From assembly GCF_026914265.1 (NCBI RefSeq), contig NC_069132.1, positions 28,638,932 through 28,702,931 on the forward strand: 64,000 nucleotides of DNA, given 5' to 3'. Below the pieces are notes generated by a model. The model did no database searches. It had not been told where the DNA came from and saw nothing but the letters and a program-made list of their open reading frames with translations. Numbering within the stretch: position 1 is the first letter of the stretch; each line of letters begins with the position of its first letter. The stretch is from Mya arenaria. Its lineage: Eukaryota; Mollusca; Bivalvia; Myida; Myidae. The position numbers and the translations under genes are program-made. Positions 1-11,000 of the stretch are shown piece after piece.

Positions 1-2062
1 GCACAAATAGTAAATGACTGGTGATTCCTAAAAGATTTACAGTGACCAACTATTATCTCATAAGGTAGAAATACCGCTGGCCCTGCACCTTTCTTCCATA
101 TTTAACATGGTGTGCTTTATAAGAACCATTGTTTTCGATATGTTTTCATCCTTTTCGGTAAATCAAAACAATTGTATTAATTGGGGCACTGCCTCTTTGG
201 GAGTAAGAGTGCACCTTTAACAGTCAGTACAACGTCATAAACCCTAAAGAGACTCCAATTTCACTGCAACCGTTCGTCTAATAAAAAAATATAGTAATAC
301 ATATTATATTTTGTAGTTTATGCGACCATTCAAAGGCTTCTGGGCGTTAAACATCACATGCTATGTTCCAACAATTTCAAGTGTTATAAGTAATAGTTAG
401 GCACCCTCTACCTGATTTATGGAAGTAATGCACGAGCCCTAACTTTTATAATTTCTATAACGAGGGTTGTGATATAGTGACTGCTGTTGTATGCTGTCTA
501 TAACTAGCGTGAGTGTTTCAGTAAATATCATGATTTATATGCACGCTACTTATTTCATGGTTAGGTTCCGCCTACTTTATTTTCGTATTTATATGGGGAA
601 TAATGTATAGACAAGGAACAAATACATGTAAAAGTTTGGCACCAACTTATAAAATGCGTTTTTTAAAGCAATGAGATCACAAAGTCATACACAGGACATT
701 TTGCTCTAGGGTGGTATTCGATATTGGATCTAAGAACGATGTAGCTAATCGGAATACTTGTTGTAAATAACAAACCAATACAGTAAATGAAGGCAATGAT
801 GTATGACCATAAGATTGAGTTAAGTGGCATATTGAATACCACCCCAAAATAAACATGTTTTGAAGAAACGACATATTTGCAGAAAAATGGCATAATATAA
901 GTTACAAATTATGCTGAAGTATTCCTTTGAGGGTTCTTTTTCCTACCCTCGTTGTCGTAAATCAGCCAGTTTATGGCCATTTTGGCATGCACGTGCCAAC
1001 AAGGATAGTCCTTAAGAGTTAATAAAGTTAACGATATGAATGAATGATTTATCAGGGTAGGTATGATTGGAGGATCTCAGGGGAGATGTCTTAAACAATC
1101 ATTTGTCAATCGATCAAGCTAGTACTAGAAGAAATGTATGATCAGTGATAATTACATGTTTCTTGAATCGAAACCCCAATTGGTTAATATTTAATCAAGT
1201 GACGTTTGACTTTTCTATCGATCCCGGACTCATTTCTGTAAGTTACAGACCTGCGTTAAATAGAATTTGTAAATTACGACTATCATAATATGTGGAGCTC
1301 CATATAACTCATTTTCAATGTGTTTTGTTAGTTGCCAAGCTCGAGTGTTTTATCTGTTTGAAATACACTTCATCTATTTAGTTTGCTTTCAACGCTCTGG
1401 ATTAATGGCTTGATTATTGAAATCTATGAATTTACAAAATGCGAATATTATCAGTTTTTTCGTGTCCTGTAGTAATTGTTGTTTTCCTATTGAAAACATC
1501 GCTCGGATTTAGAAAGTGAACTAAGTTATTTCCAATACTTACGTATAATTTGCTTAGTGTAGACTGCAAGCATGGGAAATGGTTAGTGTTGTACTACAGT
1601 ATATGATGTGACAAATAATGCCAAGTTTTCGGATTTACTTTTGATATTAATCGACGGTTAATGGTATGCTTAAATGTAATGTAAACTGAATATCTTTATC
1701 TATTCATATGGTGCTACTGTTATTGAATATTGACACATTCCCATAAACAGCAACACTACTTTAGAGTAGTATTTGAAAGCTTCATAATTCAGAAATCTTT
1801 AAACTGTATTTTACGCTCATAACTTTAGAATAGTTTAACACTGTCTTGATGCTTTAAACTTATACTTCGTTAACAGATTTTTCATATAATACAACGAAGT
1901 AGGAAATAATAATACGTGTTTTCATATTTACCAGATGCTGATAAATACTAGATTGCTTTTGTTGGATTGAATGATACGTGGCAATAAATCATTGAAGAAA
2001 AACAATATGAAAATGAAGATATGACATATCGTGTGGCGTCGTCGGTTATTTAAAAGAAGAAG
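1..2062. other. Upstream region without recognisable gene
   Basis: No coding exon recognised on either strand; the short open frames here lack composition, splice context or family resemblance. A stretch near 165-230 (AAAACAATTGTATTAAT, then CTCTTTGGGAGTAAGAGTGCACC) recurs in similar form near 19610-19665 and so is an interspersed repeat. The promoter and 5' UTR of the SPRY gene should lie in the last few hundred bases, but no clear TATA box or initiator could be identified. Confidence 0.5.
165..235. repeat. Short interspersed repeat (copy near 19610)
   Basis: AAAACAATTGTATTAAT followed by CTCTTTGGGAGTAAGAGTGCACC, matching 19610-19665 with a few substitutions. Class unknown. Confidence 0.45.
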
Positions 2063-5000
2063 ATGACAATCAGGATAAAACAGTACGCGAGCTGCTCCAC
2101 GTTTCACGTTGGAGATGATGGCGTCACCGTTAACGTTGATTGCGTGCCTAACCCGCACCTGACGTTAAATATGATTCAGGGAATTATGCCTCTATCTCAC
2201 TATAACAGATTCTTCGAGGTGGAAATATTACAAGATTCAAAAGGTAAGTTTGTTGTTTGAGCATGATAAGATGCAATTAAAAGTAGTTTAAGAACGCATA
2301 AAATATTCAATATTTTTCTAATCAAAATTGCATATATTTTATATACAGCTTTATGGGCTTCCTTTGTTAAATATTATATCATTTCAAAGCTCCATTAAAT
2401 CAGTATAAATGCTGTTAGTTTAAACCATCAATTGGTACAAATACAACGGAGCTTCAAATCCGACTCCTACCCTATGGTAATTTCCCCCTCGTTCTCATCA
2501 ATTATTGATCTTTTAAACAAAATAATCACATACTTTTAAAATAGTTTTGCTTATCCTTTTAACCTTTGTTCCTACTGAAATAGTTCCTTTTTACTTCTAG
2601 ACAATTTTTTCATGATCGGTACAAACAGCAAGGAGTCATCACCGGGGTCGGATCCGTCCTGGAACCTACACCTTTCACTTCGCTATCACTCAGGAGATGG
2701 GGGGATATTTACGGCGGGAGAGGGACTTAAAAGCGACAACACTTATGGGAGGAAGGGTGAGACTGTTATGACATGTACATGTAATTTAAGTTGGGTTGTT
2801 GTAAGTCTATTTTTAGAATATGATAAGCTCAAGCGAGTCTTTTCGTGGCATGTCTGTATCGCTTTATTCAAGCTTTCAGAACACATTATTTAATTTAGAA
2901 ACCATTGAATTATTGTGTCAGCATAAAATAGTTGAGCAGTTTGTGTTTCTTTTTTAGTCGGAAGTTCAAACTTAGCCTATACCATTAACTGTTTGCGTCC
3001 AAGATGACGAAAAAAGATAATAACTAAACATTACAAACACATTCAGAGCTATCAGGGGCGTAGCTTGCCCTATATTCATGTGGATTCATAATTGTTCTAG
3101 GGGATCCGGGGGCATGCCCCCTCGGAATATTTTGAAAACCATGGTGCAATCTGGTGCATTCTTGGTGTTCTGAGGTGCTTTAATTATTTAGTACTGGAAA
3201 ATGGACAGTTTTAGTATCATGTAGTTAGTCAAGTACGCATACTGCAACTTATGCTGATTTTTTTGTCAGAATGTGGATTCAGCCGCATACTCGCGTATAG
3301 GCAGCTACGCGCCTGGCCACATGCGTCTGTGTTAGAATTGTTTTCCCTTGTGAGACTGCTGCAAAAAGGATAATAACATCTGTACGTAACTCGAGTAATT
3401 AAGTTATAGGGATGAAAAAATCGAAAGTAAACGCGGTGTTCAATATTTTCATCGGTACAACTCACGTCTGGCTTCGAATTGTCTATAGAGACATGTACAC
3501 AAGTTATATATTTGTGTTCAGAGGGAAAATCTAATTACTTTAATTCTCAAGGCACTTGACCAAACAACCGAACGTGTTCTGAGCAATCAATGGACTAACC
3601 TAACCTAACGCAGAGACTTGTTTATGACTTAAAACATAGCTAAACGACCTCTCTTGGGGCATATTTTCCCAATAAAATTCTCATCAAATATTTGGCGGAA
3701 GTGACTTATACAGTCGTTTAGATCGAAATATTAGACCATTTATACATTCTTGGAATATATAAGTGGATTATTTCGACACATACGTTACAAAAATGACAAT
3801 TGTACCTATGCATTGCCACAGTTACTGAAAGTTACTGTAAGCATCACTTATGCCAAATTTGTCATAAATGTTTACAATACAAAATATTTCATTTTCAAAT
3901 TGGGCACACAAAACTAAATTATCAAATGCAAATAGTTCTGTAAAATCTATAATAATGTTTGCGTAATCAATTCACGAGTGTAAACCTTAGAGGTATTTTA
4001 TATTCCCCAAGTGCACCCGGGTCGTAAAACACGTGCTCTATTAGAAAACAGACTGATGTGAATATAAATTCTAGCATGCCAACGTTAACTGTAATTCTCC
4101 TTTAAGATAATACTCATAGGCGTCTGAATCATTGTTTGTCATTAAAATGTTGATTTTGTGACAAACAATGAATCAGACGCCTGTGATAACACTTATTGGA
4201 ATGTTTGTGTCGGAAGTAAGGATGCAAATATTTTCGAACTCCCCACCTGTGGAATATTCCACCTCAAGCAACTTAAAACATCAATGCCCAGGGCACTCAA
4301 GAAGAAGCTGTAGGTACTAATAAGAAACGGACAACTCATTCACTATATGTGACTCATTTAAAGTCCTTGACGCAATTCCCACCATCTAATTCCAGGCGAT
4401 CGTATCACTGTGTATATGGAAGAGTCATTCCCCTCTCGCTCCTTGCTTAATTTCTTTCTGAATGGACGTCTCGTGTTCCGCCAGTGGGTCGCCGTCCCCC
4501 AGCGATTCCTGTTTCCGGCCGTCGGCGTGAGCAATGGTCCCGCCGCTTTCAGAATCACCTGGCCCCATTCTGGCGCTACTTCTTGTGTCAATATGCTCAC
4601 GGTAATCAAAACATATGCAATTTGTGCAATGAAAAATATACGGTTTGTGAACACGGAGTAGTGACATAAGTTAGCGACCGGTCAAACTTTAAACATAGTT
4701 TTCTTTGACTCTTAAACTACGTCAAACGGACCTTTACTTGTGGTCTGAGTTATGATTTACTAAATGAATCACTAATGTTCAAATGTTTTATTTTGCAGCT
4801 CAACTCCTCTCTGTCCAACTGGATTGGCTTTCGGAATATAATCAGGAATGACGTCAGACGTACGTTGACGTTGGTGGATTACGATGACAAGGAACGGACA
4901 GGGTTCAACGTGCAGGCTCCTAGGCCGATGGATAGAGGTAAGTTCAGCGCAACGATGTGCAGCAAGTCATGTTGACTGAATAAGAAAGCAGCGGATTTAG

Positions 5001-8000
5001 TGCACACTCTTTGCTTTTTTATTTAGCCTTAGGTCGTGAGGCGATTATTGGGAATATGATTTTGTATGAGATTATATTCAGCATGAACACTTCAAGTATA
5101 TATTTGAATGTTACTTATCTAGCATGGGCCAGCTATACGTTTCAAATTCAGCTGCCTAAATATGAAAACGAGCCGTTTTAGCGCCGTACGGGCACATAGG
5201 CCATACCCATATTAAGTCGTCCGTGTTAATAACAGAAGTTGTGGGTTAAGCCTACAAGTTCAATGACCAATACACAGTGGTCCAGTATAAAACTTACTTT
5301 CGAATTGAATCCACGTTGGTCAGTTTTACGTGGAGGATTATGATGACAAGTTCGGCATCTGTCTACTGACCTGGAATGTTAGCTGGCTATGGTTTCTTAT
5401 GCCATGATACTGCTAGATTTGGATCTGGTCGGGTCTGCATTTAAATGAAGACATTGGGCCGTTGTTCTGCACATTGCTGAAGTTATCAACGTGATTTACG
5501 CCATCGTTGTTACCTTTTAGATGTGAACTATTCTATTATGTGTCACATTTAAATATAAAGAACTACAGCTGAAACAGATGTCTCAAAACAAAACACAGCA
5601 GATCACAAGCGAATCCATTTAACTTCTGGAGAGTTAACGATTTGAAAGGTAACAATTATTGCGTCAACAACTATAGGGCCGATTGTTCAGAACTTTGTTT
5701 AAGTTAACAACGTTGTCAACATCATCATTGTTAACTTTTAAATCTTTACTGCTCTGGTAGATTAATGGATTCACTCGTGCTCTGCAGTATTTCTAATAAA
5801 ATTGAAACAACTCTTTAAGAGGTTCCTCTTATATTCAAATATATTAGCATATCATCAACCATTTCAATGTTGAAAGTTAACAACAAATGTGTTAACTATG
5901 TTGTTAATTTTAAGTTCTGAACAATCAGCCCGAAGGACTTAATAGAAGTTCCGAACAGTAGGCCCACTGTAACGTTCAAAGGTGTGAACAATACTTAATG
6001 ATGCAGTGTTAGCTGGACAGATTTGCTGACTCGTATGCGGGAAAAATCTTCAGTTTGATCAATAATCGCAGATGTTCATATGAACGCCAGAATTTCCTGG
6101 CCATGTGGTCAATATCAAAAGTAAGTTTCCCCCCTAAGACACAGGACTGACATTTAATCGGAAATCAATCACATCAATAATTTAAAAGCCATAACGGTAA
6201 CGTACATGTGGGGTCCCAATGTTACCACAATAGGTACAGTTTATTCGATTTTCGCTGAATAATTAAGTTTATGGACGTCTTTATTTGATATTAAGTTGAG
6301 CCAATGAGTGAAGTTCTTGGTTAAGGAACTGGCTGTTGCATTTTACGACCGTAAATTAAATTTATAGCTGAAGCATTTTTTACGCCAGTTTTTCAATTAT
6401 TTTCGGAATAGACACCATGCCAAATTTATAAAGACAAGACAAGACACACATTGATGTAAACTGGGAATAAGCATTTAACATGAAGTGAATAATATTATCC
6501 CAAATGGACTTGCACAAAAGAAGCTTCATTTAGGTTAACAACTTTCACTTGAATGTTAATATGGCATTTTAAACAATCCCATATGATTAGGGAATATTTT
6601 TTTTATTCATTTCAGAAAGCTGCTATTTTGAGATCGAGCTATTAACGAAGCTGGACCCCGAGTGCTGTCCGTCTCTCGGGCTGAGTTCGGCGTTCACAAG
6701 CAAATTTAAAGCGCCCAAATTGTCCCCTGGAAAAACAGGTAGGGATTTCAAATTAGTAGGCTTCCGGAATGTGCTAACATTGTAACCGCTATGCTCATTC
6801 AAGTCAGTTTGTTGCCAATGTGCCAGATCGACAGAAACGTTTTTCAAAATAACATTTATATTTGAACAAAATCACTTTTTTAGTTAAACTGGTCCTAATT
6901 TCTCGAAACTTCTTAAGCTTTACATGCTTAAGTTGCTTATTTCAATTAGACAAAACACATACAGTACTTAAATGAGATTTTGGTAAATAAAATATGGTTT
7001 ATTGTGATAATCATAGAAGGATATCCTATTTAAAGTCCTATAATTACTCTTAATGCAGTTAATATCACGCGAATTGAAGACGGCAAAGAAAAATAGTGGG
7101 ATAAGCTTAATCCTGTTATAAAGGACTTGAGAAGTTTAGAGAAACTGGGCCTGGACACCGTTGCAATAACTAATCGAAAGCCATAAACTGCTTAAGAGTG
7201 CTAAGAGACATCCGTTAAGTTACTGGAACAATATATATACCATATATGTAAAATATTTTTTATTAAATCACAGTAGCTACGCCCAAAACGAGGCTACTCT
7301 GACAGTTAACGATCTTAACCCTTGATTGAAACGGAGACATTAACTACATGTACAAAGTGTATGCAATAGGTTTGAGCCTTGAGAATTGTTTCAATGTTGT
7401 TGTTAATTAAATTATACATGCCAATAGTATATATTAAGCACCATTTTAATACGTTTTCGATATATAAGATATGTTCATGACATATGTTCATATGACATGT
7501 TCTTAAAAATATTTCGGAACATCTCGGTCATTTTCCATTGAAAACAACATCGGATGTATGCGTACATCGGTAGAAGTAGTTTGTAAAATAAACGTATAAA
7601 TAAATTGTATATATTACCGGTAAAGTGTATTATTGCATAACTATTAAATTAATTAATTAAGATTCCCAAGAGTAAATTTATCAAGTTTCACTGCTAAATT
7701 GAAATTACTACGCGATCTACTTGCAGCGTAGTTAATTGTAAAGATCATTGTAAACCGTCCATATACATCCGAGTTTGTTTTCGATGAAAAATTGCCGATG
7801 AGTTCTGATTGCTTAGAAAAATACCATGCTTTTAAATATTGCACAGAGCTTCAGTTACTCAAGGAAATAAGAATCAACGTTGGCGATCGACTGGGTTGTG
7901 GAATTCTTTTTGACCCCAAGTGCAGCATTGAGCACCGGCGAACCCAGCTTGTTTTGGTCTATTATACATACAGAGGAAAGATTGTCTACAAGAACATTCG

Positions 8001-11000
8001 TCAAGTGCCCGAGGGAGGATTTTATCCATTGGTTGGTCTCCTTGTCAAAGGTATGATAAAGATCGGAGATTATTTTCCAATATTAAAGCACAATATGTTG
8101 AAAAAAAAATTAAAAGGAAATTGAAAACAACAACTGGCATTATATGTTTGATTACTGCATGTTACAAGAACAGTATTTCTGTGGTCCACTGTTTTTTAAT
8201 TGTCTCCCTTCAAATAAATGTTTTAACCTTTTATTTACTTTTTTAATTTACTTTTCATAATAACTTTAACAGTTTGAATGGAATATTGTAAAACATGAAG
8301 CATCAATAGATGGCATTGTGCTATAATGGGTGGTTCGAGAATCATATACTCGAGGACCGATTTTTACCAATTTGTCTCCCCTATAGAAAAAAAATGATAT
8401 AAAAATGTAAGAAACTTAATACAATTGAAATATTGGTGAATGGCAATAGATACACTTAAAATTACCTCTTCTTTTATTTCCTATTGATCTCTTTTGACAA
8501 ACAAGTATGTTGTATATACTCGTATATAAACATTTGAGAAAGAGAGTGAAACTCTTAAACGAGTTGATTAGAATATATGTGTACCGATTTGTAACTTGGT
8601 ATACAGGAAGTATATAGGAAGTGTGTATGGAGACCTTTTATGGGATTGCGTTTCAGGTCCCTAGGGTGAAGGTCAAGGCCACTGTTACTAAAATAGATAA
8701 CCGTTTGGTACTGAATACCTTTAGTTAGGATTGACATATTCTGATCAAACTTGGTATGTAGGAAGAGTTAATGGATGACTTACATGCATTTTGGGCCTCT
8801 ATGGTTAAGGTCAAGGTCACTGTAGCTAAAAAAGAAGTTAAAACTGAATCTCACAACGGCTAGTCATTGAAATCCTGGTTTCGTCGCATTGCTGCATTTC
8901 TTGTTTACCTTTTTATTGCTTTTGACAGGCACATATTTCAACATTATTGTATTCATTTCAATAACAAAGCGGTGTATAGTCGAGCGCGCTGGCGTACGTC
9001 AGCTCTTGTTATATATATTTTATATATAAAACTACATCTATTTTGATATTACTCTTGTTTTGTAAACTTGAACATATTGCAAGAACTGTACTGTTAACAC
9101 AAGTTTATTGACAATCCAATACGCTTTATTAATCTTTACACATGATTTGTTTACTGAAAATAAGAACTTTGTATAAAATTCAATACAATTTGAAAAATGT
9201 TTATAATCTGGAAGCAACATTGTACTGCCTGTCACATATTTGCAGTTATCCCGATTGACTTAACATGCCTTCAAATTGCTAAATCGGAACACTTCGGCCA
9301 TTTTCCATCGAAAAGAACCTCGGATGTATATGGACTATGGACGGTTTATAATGTTAGAATTCTTTACCTTTATCTACGCTGCAAGTAGATCGCGTAGTAA
9401 TTTTAGTTTAGCAGTTAAACCAAAGGATTTTACTCTTAAGATTCTATATATTACTATGCAATTTTACACTTTTGGAATTATTTTAAACTGATTAATACAA
9501 ATTACACACAAAAACACTACATTAAATTAATATTTTTTTATTATTAATTTTACGAACTACTTCTACTAATTCACCGGCATACATCAGATGTTGTTTGCGA
9601 TGAAAAATGGCCGAGATGTTCCGATTGCATATTGCTATAAATCAGGGCCCTTCCTGTGACCGCTCGAGTTTTGTTAGGGAAATGGTCTATCACGTTCCAT
9701 GGTTTGCCTCAATGCCAGAATATGAGCGATCAACACACAGTCATTTTTGTCATCTAAATATTTCAAATATATAATGATGGGCTTAGCATTTTTATAAATT
9801 CTGCTGGCTCGATTTTAAATTGTATTTTGTCCATTTTTTTCTTTCAGATGATTCAGTCAAGGTATGGTACCCTGCCACCCGAACATTTGCTCTGCCGGAC
9901 CGGACTATTTTTGACATATGGCGACCAGTGTATGACAACTTCCGGTTTAGCGAATCCATACACTTTCCGGTAGTCGAATCCTCGGTCAAGGGCGGTAGAC
10001 AAGCATTTGTGGATGTCGATAACATAACGCAGGCTGACACTCAGACCAATTCTATACAATGCATATGCAGCTATGAAAACCAGTGCTTCTTTAAAATCAC
10101 AGTGTTAGAAATTGGTATGTGACTATACATTTCAGTTTTTTTTTGTACAGACGCGCATTTTTTTACAGCATTCTTGAAAGGATTTTGTTGAAATTTTTTA
10201 ACTTGAAATCCAGATTAGTATTCAGTAAACTTCATATCCTCTAAGGTATCACACTATTTAATACACATTACTTATTTTCGTGTGTGGATGTGTACTTTTT
10301 ATTAAATTAACCAAAGAGAGGGGAAAACATAACAATGCATAACATCGCATATTTCAGACGCCGAATGTCAAATACAAATTGGAGCAGCGCTGAACGATTT
10401 CCCAATTGATGGAATAGACCTTCGCCACAGAAAGCAAAGAGCCTTCTTCGTTTCCAGAAATACAGAAAATACATACCCGGTGAAAGAAGGTGAACGAATG
10501 TTCACGATCATTTCTAACAATTAAGATATCTTTTTAGGCCACCGATTTATAATGTATATATTTATCGGCTAATTTAAGACCAATTTAAACCAGAGTTGTC
10601 GCAAAAAGACTTCCCATGGTTTTCAATCGGTCGACGACCAGTCGGCGACTGATCGGCTACGGATCGTCCACTGGTTGCCGACGTGTTTTTTGTCAGCAGC
10701 TCAACGCCGACCACTTGGCGATTGGTTGCCGATTGGTTTTTGACTAATCTCCGGTAATTCAAGGATAAGAGTTTCTTGCCTGAAAATGAATGTGTACTGC
10801 TCGGCATGGTACCAACGAGAGATACGGAAGAGACCTCTGCCGCTCTCACAACCCCGAAACCGGCGCGGCAGTCGGAAAGGGAGTTGGTGAGGCCAGATGG
10901 GGCAGAGATCCTGGGCCGGTATTCACAAAACATCTTACGTCATTTCTTATCTTAAGTCATTTTCCTAAGTTAGCATCTCACTGATCATTTGATATAATGA

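Noticed and set aside
6739-7500. A missing SPRY exon between exons 5 and 6 of the SPRY gene
   Set aside because: Using the acceptor at 7816, exon 6 begins EKYHAF, which supplies the YH strand and keeps the phase; no other exon-like segment was found.
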